64,000 nt of DNA from JAFDXJ01 sp039811225 (GTDB lineage: Bacteria > Bacteroidota > Bacteroidia > Chitinophagales > Chitinophagaceae): NCBI GenBank assembly GCA_039811225.1, contig JBDHYG010000009.1:24165-88164 (forward strand), in the 5' to 3' direction. The notes under the pieces are model-generated. The model ran no database searches, had not been told where the DNA came from, and saw nothing but the letters and a program-made list of their open reading frames with translations. A program made the translations under genes and the position numbers. This document shows, in pieces, positions 34,897 to 44,559 of this stretch. How positions within the stretch are numbered: position 1 is the first letter of the stretch; each line of letters starts with the position of its first letter.

Positions 34897-37800
34897 ATGG
34901 GCTATACTGCGTTGGCACAGGTATCTAATTTGCGAAAGAAAAAAATTGTGGCACAGGGAATCGTTCAACTGGATACCCTGCCGATTGTGCCACATACGTT
35001 TTTTGCTATAGGTGTCGATACTTCTTTTTATGCCCTGGATGAATTGCGTGCGCTATTAACCTGGAAAAAGAAACCTGCCCCGGATAGTATTGACATCACT
35101 TACCGGGTTTTTCCTTTTGTCTTGTATTCATCGGCGCAGCGGTATTCGTATGACAGCATCAGCAATATTTTTGTTGCGGCTCCCCAGGCCTTGCAGACCG
35201 GTTCCCCTTCAAATAAACTTTTCAATTTCGGAAAACTGGATTACAAAGGCAGCCTGGGCAGGAACCTGAGTTTTGGCAATACACAGGATGCGGTTTTCAA
35301 TTCGCAATTGAACCTGCAATTAAACGGTTACCTGGGCGATAGCATTCAACTAAGCGCCGCTATTACAGATAATAACATTCCCATACAACCGGATGGAACC
35401 ACTCAACAACTCAATGAATTTGATAAAATCTTATTGGAGTTCAGTAAAGAAAAATGGAAAATCAGTTTGGGCGATATTGATATCCGGCAGGAACAATCTT
35501 ATTTTTTAAATTTCTATAAAAGGCTGCAGGGGATGGCTTTTCGCCAGGACCTGGACCTGGGAAAAAATATTCATTCTTCCACACTCATGAGTGGCGCTAT
35601 TGCCAAGGGAAAATTTGCCCGGAATATCTTAACACCCCTGGAAGGGAACCAGGGGCCATACCGGCTGCAGGGAAATAATAATGAATTATTTTTTATCGTG
35701 CTGGCCGGTACAGAAAGAGTATATATAGATGGGGAGCAGGTACAGCGCGGCGAAGACCAGGACTATGTGATCAATTACAATACGGCAGAAATAACGTTTA
35801 CCCCCAAACACCTGATTACAAAAGATACCCGCCTGCAGGTGGAATTTGAATACGCCGACCGGAATTACCTGAACACTATGTTATATGTGAATGAACAAAT
35901 TGATATAAAACAAAAACTCAAGATATTTGTTTCTGCCTATCAAAATAAAGATGCTAAAAATTCTCCAATCAATCAGACATTGGATAATCCGCAAAAACAA
36001 TTCCTCGCCAACCTGGGCGATAGTATCCAGCAGGCCTTTTATCCCTATGCGGTGCGTGACAGTTTCTCGGTAACAAAAATTTTATATGCAAAAATTGATA
36101 CAGTATATAATGGGATCCATGATTCCATATTCGTATATTCTACAAATCCTGATAGTGCTAAATACAGTTTGTCCTTTACAGAAGTGGGCGCACTGAAAGG
36201 AAATTATATTCCACTTTATAATGGGGCGAATGGTAAAGTGTATCAGTGGGTACAACCGGTGAATGGTGTTCCCCAGGGAAGTTTCGAACCGGCAGTTTTT
36301 TTAGTGACACCCAAATTGCAGCAGCTTGTAAGCCTGGGTGCAAGTTATTTGTTGAATGACCATACAACCATCCGGGCTGAACTGGCTGCCAGTAATGCGG
36401 ATATCAATACCTTTTCAGCAATTGATAAAAACAGTGATAAAGGCCAGGCAGGAAAATTTTCCATTGAAAGGAATGATACATTACAAATAAAAAATAAATC
36501 CTATAACCTACAAGCCCTGGTAGGATATGAATGGGTGCATAAAAATTTCACGCCCATTGAACGGTTGCGGCCGGTAGAGTTTGCACGTGATTGGGGTTTA
36601 CCCATTTTGCTTACTCCTGCCACAGAGCAATTACCGGCATTATCGGTCAAGCTAACCGATGCACAACAAAATTATGTGCAGTATAATTTTTCCAGTTATT
36701 TGCGCAGTGATCATTTTAAAGGCATTCGAAATATACTGTCCCTGTTCCAGCAAATCAATGGCTGGAATTTCACCGGGATTTTTAACCTGACCAATAACAA
36801 AACTCCTTTTGATAAAGGCTATTACCTACGGCCTTCTGTGGATATTCATAAAACTTTTTCATCGTGGCATAATTTTACCGCAGGCGCTTCATGGGCATTG
36901 GAGCATAATGAAACAAGGAATATGCTCACTGATACGGTAACACCGTTCAGCTTTGCATTTGAAACAATTTCCGTTTACCTGAATTCCGATAAAGCCCGTC
37001 CCAATAATTGGTCATTCACGTATTTTACCCGGAAAGATCAAACCCCTTTTCAGCGGGAACTTATGGCGATAGACCACAGCCATAATTTTAGTTTACAGGC
37101 CGATTTATTAAAAAATCCAAACCGGCAATTGCGATTGACCGCTTCTTACCGCATCCTTGATGTAAAAGATACTATGCATACAACGCTGCGTGCCGATAAA
37201 AGTTTGCTTGGCCGCATGGATTATTCCATGATTGCCTGGAAAGGTTTTTTTACAGGAAATTTTTTATATGAAACCGGTGCGGGCCAGGAACCCAAAAGGG
37301 ATTTTTCGTATATTGAAGTACCGGCCGGCCAGGGGCAGTATGCCTGGATTGATTATAATAATGATGGTGTGCAACAATTAAATGAATTTGAACTGGCGCT
37401 TTTCCCCGACCAGGCAAAATATGTGCGCATTTACACAGCAACTAATGTTTATATCAAAGCAGCTTATTCCCAATTTAATTACGCTTTTTCCCTGAACCCA
37501 AAAGCTGTGGCAAAATGGATTCACCCGCAAAAATTATCAGCGTTTATTTCACGGTTTTATTTTCAATCAGCATTACAGGCTTATAAAAAACAAATTGCTG
37601 CCGGGCGCTCTTTTATTAACCCGATAAAAAATCCGCTGGCCGATACTTCCTTGCTAAATCTGAATTATTTCCTGAGCAATACTTTATCTTTTAATAAATT
37701 CAGTACGGTATGGCGATTGGATGTTTCAAATATAACCAGCTATAATAAATCATTACTTACGTATGGTTTTGAAACCTTGCAACAAAATGCCTGGGAAATG

Positions 37801-38307
37801 AAAGGCAGGGTGAATATTGCGAAAGCATATATGCTGGAGTTTACACAAAGATTAGCCAGGAACAGCCTGTCCACACCCAGCTTTGTCAACCGGAATTACC
37901 GGCTGAAAGTAATTTCTTCGGAACCAAAACTTACATATTTTCCTGGAACAGCTTTGCAGTTAATAGCAGGCTATCAATACATGCTAAAAACCAATATACC
38001 CGAATTTGGCGGAGAGAAAGCGGTGTTTAGTAATATCCGGCTTGAAGGCAAATACAATACATTTTCCAATACCAGTATTACTGCGAAATTTACTTTCAGT
38101 AATATTAATTTTACCGGCCTGGCCAATACCACTGTAAGTTATATTATGCTGGATGGCTTGCAACCGGGAAAGAATTATTTATGGAGTATCGGCTTTACAA
38201 AACGCCTGATCAATAATCTTGAAATTAGTGTGAATTATGAAGGCAGGAAACCCGGAACGGCCGCTGTAATCCATACCGGCACCGCCAGTGTACGGGCATT
38301 GTTTTAA
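34897..38307 (+). CDS. Very large outer-membrane beta-barrel protein, start disrupted or unusual
   Basis: 1136 residues from the first ATG. It is rich in alternating beta strands, Tyr/Asn/Gln and NEFD-type turns, as in Bacteroidota outer membrane and secreted barrels; an N-terminal domain (about 40-330) is followed by a long barrel. A 12-residue EF-hand-like loop, DYNNDGVQQLNE, lies at about residues 819-830. The ATG at 34897 falls in the middle of a signal peptide: in-frame codons upstream read SKTIFLFLALF before it, yet no ATG, GTG or TTG precedes them. Removing one T at 34841-34842 would join an ATG at 34821 (MNKFVLG) to that signal. So the true 5' end is either frameshifted or non-canonical. 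Function unknown. Confidence 0.75.
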   Translation: MGYTALAQVSNLRKKKIVAQGIVQLDTLPIVPHTFFAIGVDTSFYALDELRALLTWKKKPAPDSIDITYRVFPFVLYSSAQRYSYDSISNIFVAAPQALQTGSPSNKLFNFGKLDYKGSLGRNLSFGNTQDAVFNSQLNLQLNGYLGDSIQLSAAITDNNIPIQPDGTTQQLNEFDKILLEFSKEKWKISLGDIDIRQEQSYFLNFYKRLQGMAFRQDLDLGKNIHSSTLMSGAIAKGKFARNILTPLEGNQGPYRLQGNNNELFFIVLAGTERVYIDGEQVQRGEDQDYVINYNTAEITFTPKHLITKDTRLQVEFEYADRNYLNTMLYVNEQIDIKQKLKIFVSAYQNKDAKNSPINQTLDNPQKQFLANLGDSIQQAFYPYAVRDSFSVTKILYAKIDTVYNGIHDSIFVYSTNPDSAKYSLSFTEVGALKGNYIPLYNGANGKVYQWVQPVNGVPQGSFEPAVFLVTPKLQQLVSLGASYLLNDHTTIRAELAASNADINTFSAIDKNSDKGQAGKFSIERNDTLQIKNKSYNLQALVGYEWVHKNFTPIERLRPVEFARDWGLPILLTPATEQLPALSVKLTDAQQNYVQYNFSSYLRSDHFKGIRNILSLFQQINGWNFTGIFNLTNNKTPFDKGYYLRPSVDIHKTFSSWHNFTAGASWALEHNETRNMLTDTVTPFSFAFETISVYLNSDKARPNNWSFTYFTRKDQTPFQRELMAIDHSHNFSLQADLLKNPNRQLRLTASYRILDVKDTMHTTLRADKSLLGRMDYSMIAWKGFFTGNFLYETGAGQEPKRDFSYIEVPAGQGQYAWIDYNNDGVQQLNEFELALFPDQAKYVRIYTATNVYIKAAYSQFNYAFSLNPKAVAKWIHPQKLSAFISRFYFQSALQAYKKQIAAGRSFINPIKNPLADTSLLNLNYFLSNTLSFNKFSTVWRLDVSNITSYNKSLLTYGFETLQQNAWEMKGRVNIAKAYMLEFTQRLARNSLSTPSFVNRNYRLKVISSEPKLTYFPGTALQLIAGYQYMLKTNIPEFGGEKAVFSNIRLEGKYNTFSNTSITAKFTFSNINFTGLANTTVSYIMLDGLQPGKNYLWSIGFTKRLINNLEISVNYEGRKPGTAAVIHTGTASVRALF

Positions 38308-38330
38308 TATTTCTTTTCATCTCATAGTTG

Positions 38331-38338
38331 TAACTTTG
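38331..38338 (+). promoter_or_regulatory. -7 element upstream of ispH
   Basis: TAACTTTG matches TAnnTTTG and lies about 104 bases before the ispH ATG. No TTG at ideal spacing was found, so this is a partial match. Confidence 0.4.
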
Positions 38339-38441
38339 CACAGGATTTTTTGAAGTAACCAGGCTTTAAACATGTTGCTTTGTAAAGCGGTTAAAACAGT
38401 GTTGCAGCGGGATGACTTGCAGCACAAAAAAAGATTATTAC

Positions 38442-39674
38442 ATGAAACAATTTAATGTTCCCAATGTTTACCGGAGTTTACTAATAAGTGCAATTAAGAA
38501 TGACCGTAAACAGAAAGATAAACTGAAAAAAGATTTTGCCCCCACCTTATTGGATTTGGGTACATTACAGATATACCTGGCCCGGCATTTTGGATTTTGT
38601 TACGGGGTGGAAAATGCAATTGAAATTGCTTTTAAAACGATAGAAGAAAATCCCGGCAAGCGAATTTTTTTATTGAGTGAAATGATCCATAATCCCCAGG
38701 TAAATGCCCATTTACGGGAACTGGGTGTTATCTTTTTACAGGATACATATGGTAAACAATTGATCCCTTTCAGTGAAATTAAGGCAGATGATGTAGTAGT
38801 CATCCCCGCATTTGGAACAACCCTGGAAATTGAAAAAATGCTGAATGATAAAGGCATTGAAACACATCAGTACAATACCACATGCCCCTTTGTGCAGAAA
38901 GTATGGAACCGGAGTGAACAGATTGCCCGGAAAAATTATAGCATCGTGGTGCATGGAAAACCAAAACATGAAGAGACCCGTGCCACATTTTCACATGCCT
39001 CTTCACATACACCCACCGTGGTGATCAATGATATGGAGGAGGCCGTTTTATTGGGAAAATATATAACCGGCGAGCTTCCGGCAGCACAATTTGCTCATGA
39101 TTTTGCCGGCCGCTTTTCTGCTAATTTTGATGTACAAAAAGACCTGGTGCGCATCGGAGTAGTAAACCAAACCACTCAACTGGCAACCGATACACAGGCA
39201 ATTGCGGAATACCTGAAATCAGTGATGATACAGCATTATCAATTAACCCATGAAACCGTTGACCAGCATTTTGCCGATACAAGAGATACGCTTTGTTATG
39301 CCACCAGTGATAATCAAAGTTCCGTGAGTGGTTTATTGAAGGAAGATGCGGACCTGGCCATTGTAGTGGGGGGATATAACAGCAGTAATACCTCGCATCT
39401 GGTTGAAATGTGTGCAGCCAAATTACCTACGTATTTTATTAATGGTGCGGATAAACTACATTCAAGGAAACTTATCCATCATTGTGATTGGAAAACAAAA
39501 TTGGAAAGTTTTACAGAAGATTACCTGCCTGATAAAGATCCGATTAGTATCATGATCACCAGCGGGGCAAGCTGCCCGGATGCCATCGTAGAAGATGTTA
39601 TCCGGAGGTTAGCTTCTTTTTATGGAGTCGAACAAAAGCTGGATGCGTATATTCATGAATACACAGAAGTATAA
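38442..39674 (+). CDS. ispH: 4-hydroxy-3-methylbut-2-enyl diphosphate reductase (long form)
   Basis: Last step of the MEP pathway, making IPP and DMAPP through a [4Fe-4S] cluster. 410 residues, the long type seen in plants, cyanobacteria and Bacteroidota. The three cluster cysteines are in HFGFCYGVENA, NTTCPFVQKVW and TSGASCPDAIVE, with the HGKPKHEETRAT and SGLL..DLAIVVGGYNSSNT blocks between. An upstream in-frame ATG at 38412 exists, but the one at 38442 (MKQFNVPNVYRS) matches the family. Isoprenoids feed quinones and carotenoids. Confidence 0.93.
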   Translation: MKQFNVPNVYRSLLISAIKNDRKQKDKLKKDFAPTLLDLGTLQIYLARHFGFCYGVENAIEIAFKTIEENPGKRIFLLSEMIHNPQVNAHLRELGVIFLQDTYGKQLIPFSEIKADDVVVIPAFGTTLEIEKMLNDKGIETHQYNTTCPFVQKVWNRSEQIARKNYSIVVHGKPKHEETRATFSHASSHTPTVVINDMEEAVLLGKYITGELPAAQFAHDFAGRFSANFDVQKDLVRIGVVNQTTQLATDTQAIAEYLKSVMIQHYQLTHETVDQHFADTRDTLCYATSDNQSSVSGLLKEDADLAIVVGGYNSSNTSHLVEMCAAKLPTYFINGADKLHSRKLIHHCDWKTKLESFTEDYLPDKDPISIMITSGASCPDAIVEDVIRRLASFYGVEQKLDAYIHEYTEV

Positions 39675-39687
39675 CCTATCTTGTTAT

Positions 39688-40248
39688 TTATACCCTTGCT
39701 TTCCAGGCAATTTCAGGTGCCCCTAACTGATGAGCCGTATAGCGAGACAACATGAACAAATAGTCACTCAACCTATTCAGGTATTTTATTATGATAGGAT
39801 CAATGAATAGTTCATTATCCTGCATGTGGACACAAATGCGTTCAGCCCGGCGGCAAACACAGCGTGCTATATGTGTGGCTGAAACAGCCGGATGCCCGGA
39901 GGGTAAAAGGAAATGTTTCAATGGCGGCAATTCTTTTTCCATGGCATCAATTTCCTTTTCCAGGAAAACTATATCTTCTTCATGTAGGTCGGGGATACGC
40001 ATTTTTATTTCTTTTTCCGGGTCGCAGGCAAGTGCAGCGCCAACTGTAAACAACCGATCCTGTATTTCTTTCAGGGTGGCCTTACTTTTTTCATCCGGGG
40101 TTTGGTCCATGACGAAACCAACAAATGAATTGAGTTCATCCACTGTGCCATAACATTCAATCCGCAGGCTGCCTTTGGAAACCTTTGTGCCACCGATAAG
40201 CGCTGTCATGCCCTTATCTCCTGTTTTTGTATAAATCCTGATAGCCAT
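39688..40248 (-). CDS. Cob(I)alamin adenosyltransferase, PduO type
   Basis: 186-residue ATP:cob(I)alamin adenosyltransferase. MAIRIYTKTGDKGMTALIGG is the PduO N-terminal ATP motif and VCRRAERICVHM is the conserved helix carrying the active-site Arg and Glu. It makes adenosylcobalamin, used by mutases or class II ribonucleotide reductase. It converges with ispH (13-base gap) and has no cobalamin synthesis genes around it, so the cell probably salvages cobalamin. Confidence 0.92.
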   Translation of the reverse strand: MAIRIYTKTGDKGMTALIGGTKVSKGSLRIECYGTVDELNSFVGFVMDQTPDEKSKATLKEIQDRLFTVGAALACDPEKEIKMRIPDLHEEDIVFLEKEIDAMEKELPPLKHFLLPSGHPAVSATHIARCVCRRAERICVHMQDNELFIDPIIIKYLNRLSDYLFMLSRYTAHQLGAPEIAWKARV

Positions 40249-40379
40249 ACATATTTTTTTAAGGTGAAAGAAAAATGGCCGGCCAGATATTTAACTTATA
40301 CATGTTCCGGCATAACAAAGATACCCGGAATAAGATTTGTTTTTCCGGATACAAAAAGTATATGAGTAGAATTCCCTGG

Positions 40380-40802
40380 CTAAAAAAACTTTTCTGAGTG
40401 CTTTATAAAATAAGGAATAGCTACGGCACAAAGGCCCAGGATAGCAATAACACCTATCAGCAGGCCATGGAAATGCGTTGTTTCTGTCAGATTTTTCGGG
40501 TCGATAACAGAAGAAGAACCCATAATGGATAAAACAGCCACAGCAATTACAATGACCAGGTAAATGATGGAAGGGTTCTTCATGAAACTTTGTAAGGCCA
40601 GGTAAATCAGGGCACAAAATTCAAGTATAATCAATGATCCAAAGATAAGAGAAGAAACATTGATGATCATGGATGGAGAATAATCCGTTGACATCCTGTA
40701 GAAAAAGTTAAACGTGAGTGTGGCCACCGTAGCTATGATACCGGCATATACACCTGCAAACAGGATCTTAGATAAATTAGTTTGATCATAATTGTATTCC
40801 AT
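40380..40802 (-). CDS. Small four-span membrane protein, unknown
   Basis: 140 residues with four hydrophobic spans (about 13-33, 47-69, 77-95 and 113-132), no signal peptide and no motif I recognise. A Met-Ser-Thr loop (RMSTDYSPSMI) separates spans one and two, and VIDPKNLTETTHFHG lies before span four. ATG at 40802. Position between the adenosyltransferase and DUF2520 gene gives no functional hint. Confidence 0.6.
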   Translation of the reverse strand: MEYNYDQTNLSKILFAGVYAGIIATVATLTFNFFYRMSTDYSPSMIINVSSLIFGSLIILEFCALIYLALQSFMKNPSIIYLVIVIAVAVLSIMGSSSVIDPKNLTETTHFHGLLIGVIAILGLCAVAIPYFIKHSEKFF

Positions 40803-40917
40803 ACATTCTTTTTTGAAAATTGAGTATAAAATGATTTTGGTCAGTGAATTTTCTTAAACAGCGCTAAGGTACATTATTCAAAAATATAACCTGATTTTTT
40901 TTCCAAAAATCCGGAAT

Positions 40918-41691
40918 TTATAGATTCTCATTTTGGCGCCAGCTGATGATACTTTGTGTAATGGCGAGATAAATCGTTTTCATCAAGGGAAAATCCTGGA
41001 GCATCCGGAGATGTGTATCAATTGTGGTAAAATCTTCCCGTACCGCAGGTCCGGTTAACGTAGTGCCGGCCGGGTGCGCATTCAACCGGTTCGTCGTTTC
41101 ATGAATCAAAGGGAGCAGCAGGTCAAAGGAAATTTTTTCTTCCAGGCAGAATTCTTCTGTCAGTGCATAGAGGTAATTAGGAAAATTGGAAACAAAGACG
41201 GCGGCCAGGTGCACTTTTTTTCGTAGCAAATCATCGGCATATTGCACATGCGTACTGATGGTTTGTGCAAATTTTAATAATTCTTTTTTTGCCGTTTCAT
41301 TATTGGCGTCTATCAATAAAGGAATTTCCGGTAGCTCTTCAATTTCCTTACGCATACTTTGTATGGGATATAAGACACCATATTTGTTGGAGGAATGCCG
41401 GAGCACATCTTTGGAAACACTACCTGCCGCATGTACCACCAATTTATCCTGCAAGTGGATATCCTGGCTGATGACATCAATGGCCACATCCGATACGGCA
41501 ATCAGGTACAGGCCGGCCTGTTGTGTCATATTCTCTACTTCATATTCGGGGCGGGCGCCTAATAATTCAGCCAGGTTATTTGTATGCGCCGAAGAACGGC
41601 CCACTACTTCAAGGATTTGGTGGCCGTGTTTTTTAAATAATTTCCCCAGGGTAGTAGCCGTATTCCCGGTACCAATAATCACAATTTCCAT
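40918..41691 (-). CDS. Rossmann-fold oxidoreductase with DUF2520 domain
   Basis: 257 residues. MEIVIIGTGNTATTLGKLFKKHG is an NAD(P)-binding Rossmann start resembling F420-NADP reductase and pyrroline carboxylate reductase; residues 130-257 form the DUF2520 helical domain. It is predicted to reduce or oxidise a small substrate in the cytoplasm, identity unknown. It lies 42 bases downstream of the OstA-like gene on the same strand and is likely cotranscribed. Confidence 0.8.
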   Translation of the reverse strand: MEIVIIGTGNTATTLGKLFKKHGHQILEVVGRSSAHTNNLAELLGARPEYEVENMTQQAGLYLIAVSDVAIDVISQDIHLQDKLVVHAAGSVSKDVLRHSSNKYGVLYPIQSMRKEIEELPEIPLLIDANNETAKKELLKFAQTISTHVQYADDLLRKKVHLAAVFVSNFPNYLYALTEEFCLEEKISFDLLLPLIHETTNRLNAHPAGTTLTGPAVREDFTTIDTHLRMLQDFPLMKTIYLAITQSIISWRQNENL

Positions 41692-41733
41692 AAGCGTAAA
41701 TGTACAAATAAATTGAAGCTACACGGCCTTTCC

Positions 41734-43365
41734 TTAATTACCAAAAAGTTCATATTTTGACTTGGGCCGTAGTTTTTCGAGCCATTGAAAACCGGTCAGC
41801 CGGATGGCCGAATGGTCCACCTGTTGCATGGGATACATGATGCCTTTTAAATCCCGGATGCCCGTAATACGCATAGGTTTTTTATCCCGGAAACGAATGT
41901 CATAGGCTTCAGCACTGGATTTATTTACACCAATAAATTTATTCTCCTCATCCTGCACATAATAGATGCTCTCAGCCGGGCTACCTTTGATCCGCATATA
42001 ATCAATATTCCCATTGATGAAATACCCGGTGAGTGTACGGCCTTTTAATTGGTTGAAAAATGCATCAGCCATTTTACTTACGAGCAGGGCATTATTAAAT
42101 ACCCGTAATTTTTTCGGTTTTTTATTTTCGGTAAACAGGTACATAGTATCTCCGGTCATTTGATTGCCTTGTGCCCAGATGACTGGTGTTTTAAATAACC
42201 GGATAACCGAGTCATCCAATGCATAAAAAAGACTGTCGCCAATACCTTGTAAAGAATCGGAAAAAATACGCACATGGCTATATGCTTCAAAATAGTGATC
42301 GGTGCTGTCTGTTAGAGGTGGAGGTATAAAAGAAGAATCCGTTTCACTGGTATCCAGGAGGACTGGTACATTACGTGATTTACGAAGTGCAGAAAGTTTG
42401 GCGGAAAATAGTGTGTCCGCTGCAATGACCATGGTATCTTTTTCTTTCAGAAAAATGATCACTGGTTTTACAGTGGCGAGTACAGCGCTTTCCTTCTGAT
42501 TGCTCTTCATATTATTTGCCAGTATAGTAAAGCCCTGTACGGTATCTTTATAAATGACATTTCCATTAGCTTCGCCAAAACCGGTACTGTCATCATTCGC
42601 TACTTCATCTGCAATCAGAATGGTATGCCCGTCATAAATCTGCGGGCGATCGCCAAAATATGCTTTCTTATTTTTCAAATCATAATATCCATTGCTGGTC
42701 AGGATTTTCCGGCGGCCACTGTCACTGATAATAGTAGTGGGTACTATAAAGGAAGTGATTTCGGAATAGGTATTGTACATAAGTGTATCCGTATGTATTT
42801 CATAATCCGGGTCGATCAATGAAACATCCCGTTTAAAATATACATCCCGCGTGTCTTCATAGTAGATAGCTTCCTGGCTGGTGAGTATGGTTTTTCCGTT
42901 GACCAGTTTGCCTCCATTGGAGTAAACAGCAATTTTATTGCTTAGGTTATAGTCCAGTTGCGGTGTTGTTAAAACGCCTTTTGAATCTTGTAACCGTACA
43001 TTCCCTTTCAGGGTGGCCAGTTTAATACTGCCCTGGTATTTCAGGTAATCGGCATATACGTGCAGGCTGTCGTGATCATTGATATGGACATGGCCAAATG
43101 ATTCCAATACATTGGTGGTTGTATTCACAACAGCACTATCACAATAAAACAGTGTATTTTCCTGCCTGACAAGCACATTTCCCGCTAGGGATTGAAACTC
43201 CTGTGCGCTGTCATTTTTAAAATACTTGAGCCGGTCGGCCCGGATAATATTCAACTTTTTTGTTTTGGTAGTATCCGTGGGTAAAGGTTGTTGCGCAAAA
43301 ACAACATGCATCATGCAGCCACTAATGCACAGCATGATAATTTTCGAAAGGAAAGAAGTTGTCAT
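41734..43365 (-). CDS. OstA/LptA-like periplasmic protein, probable LPS transport
   Basis: 543 residues with a signal peptide (cleavage near VFAQQ). Repeated beta-strand units of OstA type run through the chain: FQSLAGNVLVRQENTLFYC, LESFGHVHINDHDSLHVYA, LATLKGNVRLQDSKGVLTT and so on, giving an extended beta-jellyroll like LptA, but longer. In Bacteroidota such proteins replace LptA as the periplasmic bridge for LPS. Its start overlaps the MCE gene stop by four bases, and LptD-like barrel is 2 kb away and divergent. Identity is inferred from repeats and context. Confidence 0.82.
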   Translation of the reverse strand: MTTSFLSKIIMLCISGCMMHVVFAQQPLPTDTTKTKKLNIIRADRLKYFKNDSAQEFQSLAGNVLVRQENTLFYCDSAVVNTTTNVLESFGHVHINDHDSLHVYADYLKYQGSIKLATLKGNVRLQDSKGVLTTPQLDYNLSNKIAVYSNGGKLVNGKTILTSQEAIYYEDTRDVYFKRDVSLIDPDYEIHTDTLMYNTYSEITSFIVPTTIISDSGRRKILTSNGYYDLKNKKAYFGDRPQIYDGHTILIADEVANDDSTGFGEANGNVIYKDTVQGFTILANNMKSNQKESAVLATVKPVIIFLKEKDTMVIAADTLFSAKLSALRKSRNVPVLLDTSETDSSFIPPPLTDSTDHYFEAYSHVRIFSDSLQGIGDSLFYALDDSVIRLFKTPVIWAQGNQMTGDTMYLFTENKKPKKLRVFNNALLVSKMADAFFNQLKGRTLTGYFINGNIDYMRIKGSPAESIYYVQDEENKFIGVNKSSAEAYDIRFRDKKPMRITGIRDLKGIMYPMQQVDHSAIRLTGFQWLEKLRPKSKYELFGN

Positions 43366-44372
43366 TGCTTTTGGGGTGGTGGAATAGAATCATTCAATGG
43401 CTTGGTCAGGTAATCTCCTTTATCTTTTTTCCCAAAAATGGAGATATTGACATAACGCTTGGGATGTACACGCAGATCGTCAATCAGTGTATTCAGGCTG
43501 GTAACAGAATTATTCAGGTTGTTATACAATTCTTTTGAATTAACTAGGCTGCCCAGGGTTCCATCGGAAGAATTCATTTTAGCTACAATAGCATCCAGTT
43601 TACTGACAGTAGATTTTAATTGATTCATCGTACCTTGTATATCAGCCTGGGCAAATTGATTCGTTGTAGCATTCAGGTTGCTCATGATAGAATCAATTTT
43701 CCCGTTATTTGCTGCGAGGTTTTGTGTAAAGGCCTGCATATTTTCAAATGATTTGCCCAATACGCCATTTTGCTCATCCAGCATGGTTTTTAATTTATTT
43801 ATAGTGCCCAGGATGCTGGCAGAGGCGGCAGTCAGGTTTTCAATCGTGCTTTTCAGGTTTCCTTTGGTGGATGGATCAAAAACTGAATTTACATTTTTCA
43901 ATACACTGTCCAGGGTGGTAAGGGTACTGGTCAGGTTATCGGCCACCGGGCCGATTTTATTCGATACAGCCGCCATCAGATCAGCTTTCTCGGTGGATTG
44001 AATAGTATCATTATTATGTAAGTAGGTTTTAGAATCACCGGGCAGAATAACGATGGTAGGGGTTCCCAACAGGGAACTTTCAATATAGGCAACCGAGTTG
44101 TTCGGAATATTGTAATTATCATTAAGTTTTATGGATACCAAAACATGTTGTACATCCATATCCGCTTCAATATCATTGACGATACCTACCTGGAAGCCAT
44201 TCAGGTAAACCGGGTTGGAAGATACCAGGCGTTTGGTATCGGAATATTTTGCATAAATATAATTCCCGCTCTTGAGTAAATTTTTTCCTTTGAGGTAATT
44301 AAAACCCATGATTAAAAAAGTAATGGCTATCGCTGTAAGAATGCCAATCTTCGTTTCATTCGTAATTTTCAT
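43362..44372 (-). CDS. MCE/MlaD-family lipid transport protein
   Basis: 336 residues: one N-terminal membrane span (about 8-24), an MCE domain (about 40-110, SSNPVYLNGFQVGIVNDIEA) and a long coiled-coil/alpha tail (about 140-300) rich in Asn and Thr. MCE proteins form hexamers that move phospholipids between inner and outer membranes; they normally act with an MlaE/MlaF ABC transporter, which is not in this window. The ATGA overlap with the OstA-like gene implies a shared operon. Confidence 0.85.
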   Translation of the reverse strand: MKITNETKIGILTAIAITFLIMGFNYLKGKNLLKSGNYIYAKYSDTKRLVSSNPVYLNGFQVGIVNDIEADMDVQHVLVSIKLNDNYNIPNNSVAYIESSLLGTPTIVILPGDSKTYLHNNDTIQSTEKADLMAAVSNKIGPVADNLTSTLTTLDSVLKNVNSVFDPSTKGNLKSTIENLTAASASILGTINKLKTMLDEQNGVLGKSFENMQAFTQNLAANNGKIDSIMSNLNATTNQFAQADIQGTMNQLKSTVSKLDAIVAKMNSSDGTLGSLVNSKELYNNLNNSVTSLNTLIDDLRVHPKRYVNISIFGKKDKGDYLTKPLNDSIPPPQKQ

Positions 44373-44559
44373 ATCAATAATCCGGGTTTATTAAATCGTT
44401 TGATTAAAAGCTTTTATGGATTTTATTATATCCTGAAAAAATAAAATTAGGCGTAAAATATATTCAGGGCAAATAAGATTTTCAATTTTACATTTCCAGG
44501 TAATCGGAATATACAATGATGCATCTGAAATATTTTGGGGCTTTCATGGCCTGGAGAAA

